From Bettongia penicillata ogilbyi (lineage: Eukaryota; Chordata; Mammalia; Diprotodontia; Potoroidae): DNA of 64,000 nt. The translations under genes were made by a program, and so were the position numbers. Each line of letters begins with the position of its first letter. The first letter of the stretch is position 1. The stretch is taken from positions 2,027,182 to 2,091,181 of the forward strand of contig JAJHZJ010000808.1 in assembly GCA_023548195.1 (NCBI GenBank). The letters run 5' to 3'. Positions 21,306-31,260 of the stretch are shown here, in pieces. The notes beneath the pieces were generated by a model that was not told where the DNA came from, did not search any database, and saw only the letters and a list, made by a program, of their open reading frames with translations.

Positions 21306-22060
21306 CTAAGTTGAATTATCAACCCTGAACTTCAGTGCCACATAACCAATTGCCTTATCTCCATCTGAATATCCCATCGATATCTGAAACTCAACATATC
21401 CAAAATGGAATTCATTGTCTTTCCCCCTAAACCTTATACTGACCCTCCTCATTTCCCTGTCTCTGTCAAGGGTCCCACCATTCTTCCAGTTTCTCAAGTT
21501 TGCCACCTCTAGGATGCTAGGAGTCATCCTTACCTCTTCACCCGTTTTCACCATCCCCACCCTCACCCTCAACCAGCTACTTGACAAGTCTTGTCGTTCC
21601 CCTAATCATCTTTTCCCTGGACTATTTTAATAGTGTCCTAATTAGTCAAGATAAGTCAACAATACCAACTACGTGCCAGGCACCGTGCTAAATGCTAGGG
21701 ATACAAAGAGAAGCAAGAAACATTTCCTACCCTCAAATTGTTCACAAACGAATGAAGAAGGCAACATACAAACAACTGTGTACAAACAAGCTACATACAG
21801 GATTAAATTGAGATAATTTCAAAAGGAAGGCGCTAGCATTAAGTGGATCAGGGAAAGGCTTCTTGCTGAGACTTGACGGAAGCCAGGGGAGGAATTGGTC
21901 TCCCCAAATTCACTTGTCTTCATTCATCTTGTATCTTCCACGTAATTGTCAAATGAATATTTCTAAGGTGAAAACCTGCTTATGTCACTCCCTTGCTCAA
22001 GAAACTTGAGAGGCTCTCCATTGCCTTTAGGATAGATTATGGTTTTTAAAACCCTTAACA
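21306..22060 (+). pseudogene. L3/CR1 LINE ORF2 C-terminal part, split by another L3
   Basis: It translates near RHLKLNMSKT-like text ('tctgaaactcaacatatcca') and then 'ggagtcatccttacctcttc' (GVILTSS). After the nested insertion it resumes 'ggtctccccaaattcacttg' and 'tgtcactcccttgctcaaga', and ends in the 'attgcctttaggatagatta' block. These are the ordered landmarks of the CR1-clade reverse transcriptase C-terminus. Dead copy. Confidence 0.75.
21648..21898 (-). mobile_element. L3/CR1 LINE 3' end nested in the L3 above
   Basis: 'ccaggcaccgtgctaaatgc', 'gggatacaaagagaagcaag', 'acaagctacatacaggatta' and 'gggaaaggcttcttgctgag' are the reverse complement of the L3 3' UTR. The host L3 breaks at 'cctaattag' and resumes at 'gaattggtctcc', a short repeated target. 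Confidence 0.75.
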
Positions 22061-22080
22061 ACGGAGGCAGCTATGTATGA

Positions 22081-22350
22081 GAAGCTAGATGGTGCAGTGG
22101 GTAGAGCACTGGTGTTGGAATCAGGAAGATTCATTTTCCTGAGTTCAAATCTGACCTCAGACACTTACTAGTGTCTTACCCTGGGCAAGTCACTTAACTC
22201 TGTTTGCCTTAGGTTTCCTCATCTGTAAAATGAGATGGAGAAAGAAATGGCAAACTCCAAAGATGCGCTCCAGTATCTTTGCCAAAAAAACTTCAGATGG
22301 TGTTACAGAAAGTCATACATGACTGAAATGAGCCAACAGCAACCAACAAT
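22081..22350 (+). mobile_element. SINE-A, full length
   Basis: 'gaagctagatggtgcagtgg', 'acctcagacacttactagtg', 'gtatctttgccaaaaaaact', ending with an RTE-like tail 'catgactgaaatgagccaac'. Confidence 0.9.
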
Positions 22351-22934
22351 TGAGTTGTTACAGCGATTCTTACACTCTATTAGAAGACTATTTTCACATT
22401 ACTGCCCCTACCTAATATGCAATTTCTTTAGAACACAGAGTATATGGGAGGCAGAAAAGTGAAATCAGCTAAAGGTGGAAATACAGTTTTCTGCAAAGGA
22501 GGGAGAATGCCCTTAGGCTGGCACATTACAATAACAAAGATGTGTATATGGTGATGTAGAGGAAACTTCAAAGAGAGCTAGGTTTCCATGAGCACCAGGA
22601 GATAAAGAATATGAGTTGATTCCTGGGGCACAATGGGCCACAAGGGTAGAGGTCCTATAAAAGTTCAGGGCTGAAATGGATGAGATGAGAGCTTGGGGAG
22701 AGGTAGCAGGAAAGGAGTTTTTGACTAGTTCCAACAGCTGTGCTGAAGCAAAGGGATTAAGGGAAAAGGAAGTGCGGATTTATTAGCTATGGGATAAGGG
22801 AAGAACCAGTTGACTGGGGCTTCTACCTTCTGGGGTTCTGTGATGACTCAGTGGTAGGTGTCAGCTGGCAGTTCTCTTACTCCAAACACCAAGGACCACG
22901 AGTTGAGGCAGCAGAGAGTTCTGGTGGGCATATG
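22351..22934. other. Unclassified non-coding DNA
   Basis: No repeat family or coding signal recognised. Confidence 0.4.
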
Positions 22935-24145
22935 AGTCACTCAATCCATCAGTAAACATTTATTAAGCACCTATTATGTGCCAGGCACCCTGCTAAGTCC
23001 TGAGGATACAATAGAGTCAAAAGATAGTCCCTGCCCTCAAGGAATTTACGATCTTTTGGGAGAGACATCAAGCAAAACCAAATATGTATAAGCAAGCTAT
23101 TACAGAGTAAATAGGAAATAAGAGGGGGAAGGCACTAGAATTATGAGGAACTGGGAAAGGCTTTCTGTAGAAAATGGGATTTTAGGAAGCCAGAAAGCAG
23201 AGTTGATAAAGGAGAGCATTCCAGGCATGAAGGATAGGCATAGAAAATCTGAGAGTCAAGAGATAAAGAGCAAAGAGACTAGTGACCCTGGATGGAAGAG
23301 TATATTGGAGAATAAGATGTAAGAACATTGGAAAGGTGGGGGAGCTAAGTTGTGAAGGGCTTTGAATGCCAAATAGGGTACTTTATCTTTGTTCCTAGAG
23401 GCAATAGGAGTCACGGGGCTTCACTGAGTGATGTGGTCAGAAGTGTGTTTTAGGAAAATCAGTTTAGTGGCCGAATGGAGGATGGATTGGCATAGGGAGA
23501 GACTTGAGGCTGGCAGACCCACCAGCAGTAACTGAGGTGTGAGGTGATGAGGGCTTGCACTAGATTGGTGGCAGTGTCAGAGGAGAGAAGGGGAACCTTC
23601 AGAAGATGTTGCAAAGGGGCAGGCCTTGGCAATAGCTTGGATATAGGAGGTGAGAGAGAGCGAGGAGTCAAGAATGACAGCTAGGTTTTGAGGCTGAGGG
23701 ACTGAAAAGATGGTGTTACCCTCTCCAGTAATGAGGAAGATAGGAAGGAGGGAGGATACCGGAAGAATGAGAATGGGCACTATTTTGGACATGTTGAGTT
23801 TAAGACGTCTACTGGACATCCAGTACAAGATAACTGAAAGGCAATTGAAGATGTGATCTTGGAGGTCAGCAGAGAGTTTAGGGTAGGATAGGTAGATTTG
23901 AGAATTCTCAATGTAGACATTGTAATTAAAACCATGGGAACTGATGAGGTTGCCAAGTGAAGTAGTATAAAGGGAAAAGAGGAAAGGGCCCAGGACAGAA
24001 TCCTATGGGACACCTATGGTGAGAGGCCATCATCTGGATGAGAATTTAGCAAAGGAGACAAAGACGGAGGAGTCAGAGAGGTAGGAAGAGAACCAGGAGA
24101 CTGTGATGTCTTGAAAACCTAGAGAGAAAAGAGTATCAAGGTGGC
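22935..24145 (-). pseudogene. L3/CR1 LINE, 1.2 kb, reverse transcriptase C-terminus to 3' end
   Basis: On the minus strand the 3' end is at 22935 ('aacatttattaagcacctat' on plus). Going inward, the translation gives [13 protein letters not shown] and [14 protein letters not shown] (open frame 23577-23828). Further upstream is a YADD-region-like stretch (23780-24013). These blocks are diagnostic of CR1-clade reverse transcriptase. Frameshifts separate the open frames, so it is dead. It is one of the two longest L3 pieces in the window. Confidence 0.85.
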
Positions 24146-24259
24146 TGAGGCAGCAGAGAATTCTGGGTCAGTAAATACTTAGTGATTGGGTCCTTGGGAC
24201 TGGATTGAATTCACTCTTGGTGTCTGCTCTTTAGCTTCATCCTATGAGGGTAGGCAGAA

Positions 24260-24530
24260 GGAAAGAACAACCGTCTATTAATCTCCTGCAATCTGTCAGG
24301 TGCTGTGCCAAGCAGTTTACAAATATTATCTCATTTGATTCTCACAGTGATCCTGGGAGGTAGGTGCTATTTATCATCCTTATTTTAACAGCCGAGGAAA
24401 TTGAGGCAAATGGGTTAAATGACTTGCACAGGGTCATGTAACTAGAAAGCATGTGAGGCTAGATGTGAACTAAGTTCTTCCTGACTGATGGCCCAAGGCT
24501 CACTCAAGCATTCTGTCACAGAGCTGCTTT
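24260..24530 (-). mobile_element. MIR/THER CORE-SINE
   Basis: 'tgtcaggtgctgtgccaagc', 'tctcatttgattctcacagt', 'gaggaaattgaggcaaatgg', 'tgtcacagagctgctttc'. Confidence 0.82.
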
Positions 24531-24539
24531 CAGAAGGTA

Positions 24540-24730
24540 CCTGAGAGTGGAACATGCACTTACCTTTTGTCTGAGGATTCTAAGTCTCTGGAAGTTTTGA
24601 CGGCCTCCTTTTGCAAGGTTATTGTGAAGAAACATCTTCAAGAGCCCCTTCTTTAAAATGAAGCTGAACTTTAAAGTGCCCATAAATGTTAGCCATTTAT
24701 TATCATGGTATTATAACCACTGCTATCACT
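24540..24730 (+). mobile_element. MIR 3' fragment
   Basis: 'ggttattgtgaagaaacatc' and 'cataaatgttagccatttat' match the MIR 3' part. Weak. Confidence 0.4.
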
Positions 24731-25988
24731 TATGTCCTTTTGGTTTTTGAGTTATCAGATTTCTCATTTATTTCCCTGTTCCAGCTGTTGGTCTAAGACT
24801 GGGAATCCTGTAATTAGGACAGAGGTTGCTGGGTACAATGCACTAGCCACCCGGTTGCATTGGTAGTAAGTGGCAGAAGTGAGACTTGAATCCGGGCTCT
24901 CTCACTCCACATCTAGCACTATCCTGATGCCCCATCCCATTTGTGCTCTTGCCCTGTGAACATATGGCTGGTGAGTCCAAAATGTCCTTCCCTGGATATT
25001 ATATAAAGCCTTGAACTGAAAGTAAATAGTGTCCAGTTTGGTTCTGAGTCAGTGGTTTTAGGGCCCAGAATTCAGTTCCCTGCTCAAACTGGTGCAGTAG
25101 GTGCTTTATTTGGAAGATGAAATGTTCTGTTGGCAGTTTCTTTGAATAATGAATACTTGGGTGTGGTTCCACATGCTTGGGGTTCAGCAGATAGATAAGT
25201 GTAGCTCGTTCCGTTTTTTAGGTCACAGTTCAGTTTGATCTGAAGTCCCTGCTGGGAACAGCTGTAGCAAAGAGGGAGGGACAGGCCCAGCGGTGGCAGG
25301 CTGAGAGGAGGGTCAGGGTACATGGAGATTAGCTGGGAGCTAGGGACAGCAGTTGGTCAGCTCAGTCCTTCACTCCCAGGCCCTGACCCTCTTGACCTTT
25401 CCTAACTGACCGTCTGGGTCCACACCTGTAGCAAAGCCCCAGTTCCACCACACAATCCCAGGACAATTTCCACACAAGATAGGCCAGGGCTGAGATTGTT
25501 CAATTGGTGGTGGTGGTGGGCAAGTGGGGAGAGCCTATCAGATTTTGGTGGGTGCTTTGCCTGACTTCATTTTTATACCCCTGGGCAGGGGAACACATGC
25601 CATTTGATAAATGGAGCTTTGTGGGATGTCTTAGAAAAATTTGCATTCTCAAAGCTCCTGGAACTCTAATTTTAAAGTACATGTGTAACAAACTGAGACT
25701 TTACTTCAACCTGGAAGGCAAGGGTATTAAGCGCTAATCCACTATTAATTATTTTGCCTGAGGTCACCCCACCATCACCCTCACCCCTTTACTACCATGA
25801 TAAACATAGACCCTATGATACTGAAAGCAGAAAAAGGAAATGATTTTCAGAAGAAAATAGAAAGGTAAACAACAGCTGAAAAAAAAAATCATACAGACTT
25901 TTTCTTAAGAAAGGAGCTTTTCTTCCCATTGGCAGCCCTAGGATGTATGTGTGTAAAGTTAAAATCAGAACAGCTGGCTAGTAGCTGG
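24731..25988. other. Repeat-poor unclassified DNA
   Basis: A weak reverse MIR scrap lies at about 24840-24940 ('cagaagtgagacttgaatcc'). The remainder is not recognised. ORFs at 25084-25323 and 25500-25737 lack recognisable domains. Confidence 0.4.
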
Positions 25989-26050
25989 GTGTGTGTGTGG
26001 TGTGGTGTGGTGTGGTATGTGTGTGTGTGTGTGTGTGTGTATGTGTGTGT
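25989..26050. repeat. (TG)n microsatellite
   Basis: GTGTGTGTGTGG then TGTGG repeats and a GT run. Confidence 0.95.
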
Positions 26051-26290
26051 GGCACAGTGGGAAAAACACTGGAGCTCACATCACAAGACCACTGGTTGAT
26101 TATGATAAATCATTAGAGCCTTTATTTCCTTGTCTGTAAAATGGGGACGATAATAATACTTACCCTACCTACCTCACAGGGTTGTTGCAACAATAAAGGC
26201 AAACTATGTATATAAATGGAATACTATACGTAAACTACCTTTCAAACTTTGAAGCACCTTATAAATGTTAGCTACTAATCCTATCTACCT
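26049..26290 (+). mobile_element. MIR/THER CORE-SINE
   Basis: 'gtggcacagtgggaaaaaca', 'gtaaaatggggacgataata', 'cacagggttgttgcaacaat' and 'tttgaagcaccttataaatg'. Confidence 0.8.
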
Positions 26291-26292
26291 CA

Positions 26293-26540
26293 CAGAGTCA
26301 TGGTATGACTGTGAAAACTGAGCGCCACAGAATCAGAACTTTGGGATTGTGGTGCTGGAGAAGACTTTTGAGAGTTTCTTGGACAGCAAGGAGATCAAAT
26401 CTGTCAATACTTAAAGAAACCAGTGCAGACTATTCACTGGAAGGTCAAATACTGAAGCTGAAGCTTGATACTTCAGCCACATAATGAGAAGATGAGACTT
26501 ATTAGAAAAGACCCTGATATCAAGAAAGCAACTCACAGAT
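26293..26540 (+). mobile_element. RTE/BovB-type LINE fragment
   Basis: 'ggattgtggtgctggagaag' followed by 'cttttgagagtttcttggac', 'agcaaggagatcaaatctgt', 'caaatactgaagctgaagct' and 'gaaaagaccctgat' is the well-known order of the BovB/RTE ORF C-terminal region. Frames are broken. Significant because SINE-A in this window carries an RTE-like tail. Confidence 0.85.
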
Positions 26541-26606
26541 TGTCTAGTGATGTATACAGGGACTGCCACAGGTTATGATGAAGGGATTACCCTTCATAAA
26601 TGAATC

Positions 26607-26775
26607 CAAAGACTAGCAGATTTACAAGTGGAAAGGACTTGAGAAATGATCTTGTCCAGCCTCCTCACTTCACAGATGAAAGAAACAAGGTTCAGAATGT
26701 TGAAATGATTTATCCAAGATAATACAGGTATTAAGGAGCCATTCTAGACTTCAAACTCAAATTTAGTGATTATCT
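26607..26775 (-). mobile_element. MIR CORE-SINE
   Basis: 'ggacttgagaaatgatcttg', 'cagatgaaagaaacaaggtt' and 'aggagccattctagacttca' in reverse MIR order. Confidence 0.6.
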
Positions 26776-28354
26776 CCTCACGGCACATGTGTCTTCAAAG
26801 CATTATGTAGGCAATGGGTTTGCTAGGAGATTGGATGGAAGAAGTATTCCAATGTCACATTTTATGATCCAAGTGACAGGCTTTTCATTTGTAGTCGGCT
26901 TAACTGTAATGTAATTAAACTGTTCAAAAATGACCGCTAGGGTTTGAATGACTGAAAATACAAGCTGGGTCTGGAAATAATAGGAAGGGCTGACAGGTAG
27001 GGATAGATCGACGAGTGACCTGAGCCTCTTGAGACTGACATGAGACTTAGACAAAAGACCCTGAGATAGGACAGTGAGGGGCAGGATATTGGATAATTGC
27101 AGACTACTTGCCCCAGACAACTGAGCAGTGACAGCACTAAGCTGCAATTAAAATATTAGGATAAGAATAAATTTGTTTTCTTTCAGTTTCTGCTTTCCAG
27201 TTTTGACATTCTATTACTTTATGAATCTCCATATCTTCATATATATTAAGAAAGAAAGGTAAATGGAAATTAAAGCCAGCTGTTGCTCAGGGCTTTAGGG
27301 GGTAGAATTTACATATGAAGTGTCTCTGGAGAACTGAGCCTGTTGAAATTTCCCTAGAGGATCATGAGGTCCTTAAACAGAGATTGTTCCTGGGATACTC
27401 GTCCTTCCAAATATGGGTAATTGCATGAATAGGCAAGAAAAGCTTCCCTCTCCACAAAAGAAACTTCTGTCCAGGCTTGTCCCATCTATTGTTTTCACTT
27501 TGGCTAAGTAATGATTAATAGGCTACATAAACAGAGTTCCAGATACCTGCATTTGGTTGTGGATCAGGAAATTATTTATAGTTGCCTGAAGCCAGCCTTG
27601 ATGTCTGGTATTTCTATGGGATTGTCTTGAGCCCAGGAGGGAAAAAAATGTTGCCTTGTGACAATAAGGAAAAAGCATTTATGAATCTGTACAGGTGTTT
27701 CTCAAATCAGCTTCTGTGTAAAGAAGGGATGAGATGATATTTTGCAGCCAGTCTAGGGGGAAAGGAAAATAGGAGCAATTTGATTAAAGTTTAATTTCTG
27801 AAGTAGGTAGGGGGAGGGGAGGAAATTTACAGAAAGCCACAGAGAGTTGAGTTTTCACTCAGTTCCCTAAAGAAAAGGGCAACTTCCTGTTTATTTCTGT
27901 CTATTTGTTTCAAATGGTCATGGTTGGAGAATAGTCAAAAACACTTGGGGAATCTCTCCTGGCCTCTAAATGTTACAAAGCGAATTAAAATTGGGCTCTC
28001 CTCTTCTTTGCAGAGATGGAGGTCTCCATGCATATAATGTCAGACTTTTTCATTGTGTTGATTTGTCTGACTGTTTCTCTCCCTCTTTTTTATTCTTTTT
28101 TATAAGGGATTGCTTTTTGGGAGGGATAGGAAGGTGTGATATAATGGGAAACCTATGTGATATAAAAACAAAAAATAAGAAAGGGATCATTTCATCTACT
28201 GTTGCAATACTTTTTTCTAGGGGTACCTTATCATTATAATCTATCCCAAGAAGCACCATTGGAACCCTTAAAAATTTAGAACAGAGGTGAAGTAAAGTGA
28301 ACATTGAAAAGAAGCTCAACCTAAAATCTCCCCAAAAATAAACTTTGAAACAAA
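26776..28354. other. Repeat-poor DNA with candidate regulatory islands
   Basis: Apart from the island at 27390-27720, nothing is identified. Overlapping minus ORFs at 26803-27147 (114 codons) and 26937-27137 have no recognisable domain. Confidence 0.45.
27390..27720. promoter_or_regulatory. Candidate conserved non-coding element
   Basis: Repeat-free sequence containing TAATTGCATGAAT at 27418-27430 (homeodomain/POU-like) and TAATGATTA at 27509-27517 (two TAAT half-sites). The latter is the reverse complement of the site at 36213. Conservation has not been measured, so this is inference. Confidence 0.35.
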
Positions 28355-28359
28355 GAGAG

Positions 28360-28450
28360 CAATACTGGACTTAAAGTCAAGAGACCTCGATTCTAGCCTG
28401 GCTTCTGCCATTTACTAACTGTGTGACCTTGGGTAATATGGCCTTTTCTA
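28360..28450 (+). mobile_element. tRNA-type SINE/MIR head fragment
   Basis: 'ggacttaaagtcaagagacc', 'gccatttactaactgtgtga', 'ccttgggtaa'. The 3' part is missing. Confidence 0.55.
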
Positions 28451-28488
28451 ATGGCCTTTTCACCATTTTCATCCTTTTTTTAAAAATC

Positions 28489-28652
28489 ATTTTCAGCTGT
28501 TTCTGACTTATGAACCCATTTGGAATTTTCTTGGCAAAGATACTGAAGTGATTTGCCATCTCCTTCTCCAGCTCATTTTACAAATGGGAAACTGAGGCAA
28601 ACAGAGTTAAGTGACTTGCCCAGGGTCATCCAACTAGTAAGTGTCTAAGGCC
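28489..28652 (-). mobile_element. SINE-A, head truncated
   Basis: 'gaacccatttggaattttct', 'ctggcaaagatactgaagtg'-type text, 'gcaaacagagttaagtgact', 'gtcatccaactagtaagtgt'. The tRNA-related end is absent. Confidence 0.82.
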
Positions 28653-28659
28653 TGCATCA

Positions 28660-29515
28660 CCCCCACCCTTCTTGACCTTTGCAGCTTTTGACTGTTATCG
28701 TCTTCTGTAGGTTTCGATGGCGCTGCTCTCTCCTGTTTCTTCTCTTTCCTGTCTGACTGATCTTTCTTGAGTCTTTTTTGCTGGATCCTTATTCAGGTCA
28801 TGCCTACAAATGGCAGGCTCTGTCCTAGTCCCTTTTTCCTTCTCCCTCTATATTATCTCAGGTGGTGATTTCATTAGTTTCCAATTATCTCTAGGCTGAA
28901 GATTTCCAGATCTAGCCCTTACCCTCTCTTTCAACTGAACTTGAGTTTCAAATCACTAACTGCCTTTTGGGCATCTTGAACTGGATGTCTCAAAACCGAC
29001 ACATTCAAAACAGAACTCTCTTTTCCCTCAAACCATCCCGTCTTCTCAACTTTGCTATTACTATAGAGGGTACCAACACCCAGGCTTGCAGCCTATGCAT
29101 CGTCTTTGATTCCTTAGGTAAATTCAATACCCCATTTCTCCAATCTGTTGTCCAACCTTGCCATTGCTACCTTCACAACATTTCTCAAATACATTCTCTT
29201 CTTTCCACTCATCCAGCCACCACCTTAGTGTAGGCCCTTATCATTTCTTGTTATTAGCCTTCTGGTTGGATTCCCTGCCTCAAAACTCTCCCTATTTTAG
29301 TCTATCCTTTATTCAGCTGCCAAAGTGATTTCCTCAAAGTTCAGGTCTGACCAGGTCACTCTTACACTCAACAAGCCCCATGGCTCTTTATTGCTTCAAG
29401 GATCAAATATAAAACCTCTGGTTTGCCATTTAAAGTCCTTTACAATCTGATCCTTTCTTACCTCTCTAGGCTTTGCACACTCAACTTCCCATCCTATTTC
29501 TCCCTCTGGGACTAA
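28660..29515 (+). pseudogene. L3/L2-like LINE ORF2, reverse transcriptase C-terminal part
   Basis: The open frame 28967-29233 gives WMSQNRHIQNRTL, the degraded form of the WMS..HLKLN block. It is followed by a CxxxFDS LGKF stretch matching LGVxFDSSL. Downstream are 'attcagctgccaaagtgatt' and 'gattcttacctctctaggct'-type landmarks. The 3' end is missing. Dead. Confidence 0.72.
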
Positions 29516-30339
29516 GGTGAACTAGGCTAATTGCTTTTCCAGAAGTACCTGAAGACAACTCTCATTCTCTTTTGGGATCCTGACCATGATCCAGAGCAAG
29601 CTATCTAGCTCAGTTTCATTTAATTAGCTAATATGATAAATATATATCTATGTTTTTATCCAAAAAATGTTAAGTGGCACAAAGAGTAGATCTCTTGAAT
29701 GCTCTGCTGGAGACATCTTTCCCAATCCACATACACCACTGATTGTTATTACTCTTTGGGGCCAACCATTCAGCAAATCATGAATTCATCAATTTGTACA
29801 CTCACCCATGCTATCTTATTTTAACTACAAGAATAGTGTGAAAGGCTAAAACCGTCTTTGCTTCAAGTTTTTTAAGAGTTAAATTGGTGAGAAAAAAGTA
29901 TAGTGGTCTCAGGCAGTCTATAAATGAAAGGAAAATTAGTTCTGGGGTAGAAATATCCCAGGGGAATCATGGGCAAAAAAAATCTAAAAAAGGTAATTTA
30001 TATTCCTTTTAACTACCTAGGATTTTCACTATCATCTTAACAAATTATCTTCTTGGAAACTCTTAAACATTTCCATAAACCTTCTAGTTAAAAGCTCAGA
30101 ATGCTACATTTTAAAAATGACAATGGATGAGTTCTAGGCTGCTCTAATCTAGAATTTTGCTTCAAGAATTCTAGATTATTTTCTCCTGGTAGAATTTATG
30201 ATTTCCTGGGAATTTCATCTTCCTGCAAGAAGTCTTGGTACTCACACCTCCTCAGTACACTCTGTTTCTGGAACCCCTCTAAATGGAGGATAGAGAACTC
30301 CTCAAAATTCTATTTAAGGAGGTCTCCCAGGCCAGCTAT
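29516..30339. other. Repeat-poor unclassified DNA
   Basis: Contains an inverted repeat at 30146-30177. No other structure recognised. Confidence 0.4.
30146..30177. repeat. Perfect 11-bp inverted repeat, 10-bp loop
   Basis: Arms AATCTAGAATT (30146-30156) and AATTCTAGATT (30167-30177), loop ttgcttcaag. No T-run follows, so it is not a terminator. Function unknown. Confidence 0.85.
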
Positions 30340-30445
30340 CTCCTTTCTCACCTGGCTGCACTTTCTTTTTCATATTTATATCCCCTGCCTTAAGCAAAGT
30401 GCCTGGCACAAAGTAGACACTTAAAAAATGTTTAAAAATGACTGA
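30340..30445 (+). mobile_element. L3/L2 LINE extreme 3' end
   Basis: 'aagcaaagtgcctggcacaa' and 'agtagacacttaaaaaatg'. Confidence 0.65.
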
Positions 30446-30544
30446 TTGGCTAATACAGAGAGGGATAGTAAGAAGTAAGTCAAAATTATCCTGCTGTGTG
30501 CACAGACCACATCATGCTATAAGAAAGAGGAGCGCATAGCAGAT

Positions 30545-30735
30545 AGCCACCAGGCATAAAAGTTAGGATTCCACTCCTGACACTGGTACACACCAACCTT
30601 GTGAACCTGGGCAATCCCTTTTATCTCTCACTTGCCCTGCTCAACTCTCATAAGAATATAAAATTGCAGAGTACTTGCTGACCTGTATAAAAAGAGTTTC
30701 CATACTGGAGTTCTCTATTTTAGTGAATCAAGGAT
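30545..30735 (+). mobile_element. SINE-B
   Basis: 'ctcctgacactggtacacac', 'gtgaacctgggcaatccctt', 'aagaatataaaattgcagag', 'agtttccatactggagttct'. Confidence 0.7.
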
Positions 30736-30819
30736 CCAGACATGTGATAACAATCCTTTGAATTTATAAGACAGTTCACTAAGATATTAGAGTTGGATGG
30801 GTTTATTTGTGTAATAGGA

Positions 30820-31045
30820 CAATTCACATAGCATGTTCCTTATCTCGTTGAGTTCTCACAATTACCCTGGGAGGTAGGCAGGGCAGGGCAGGTATTATTA
30901 TAAGAACAGGAATTATTATACGAAAAGGAAATTGAGACTCAGAGACATTAGGTCACTTGCTTAAGGTCATCATAATTGGTAAGAAGTAGAGCAAGAGCTC
31001 AAACTCAAATCCTCTCCCTCAAAGTTCCACTGTAACATCCTCTCT
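30820..31045 (-). mobile_element. MIR/THER CORE-SINE
   Basis: 'tctcacaattaccctgggag', 'ggaaattgagactcagagac', 'caagagctcaaactcaaatc'. A short duplication of 'gcaggg' and an 'attattata' repeat lie inside. Confidence 0.78.
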
Positions 31046-31059
31046 CATATCATTTATGG

Positions 31060-31260
31060 AAACAGACATAAAAAAATCCATAAGGAAATTTAAAAAATCA
31101 AGGGAATGGAAAGGGACATTGAAAGGTCATCGAGTCCATTCTCTGTCTTCAGGCAAGACCACACCTAAACCATCCCAGACAGATGAGACTCTATTATCTT
31201 TTTCAACACCTCCCTAGTAGAGGAGCACACAATCCCCTGTTGTAACACGTAGGCTGATAT
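31060..31260 (-). mobile_element. CR1-type LINE 3' UTR end
   Basis: 'gaaaggtcatcgagtccatt', 'cttcaggcaagaccacacct', 'aaaccatcccagacagatga' and 'caacacctccctagtagagg' are the reverse complement of the CR1 3' UTR. Confidence 0.78.

Noticed and set aside
22650..22665. TATA-like ctataaaag as a promoter
   Set aside because: Isolated match without a downstream gene or initiator.
26803..27147. 114-codon minus ORF as a gene
   Set aside because: A second minus frame is open at the same place (26937-27137), typical of stop-poor noncoding DNA.
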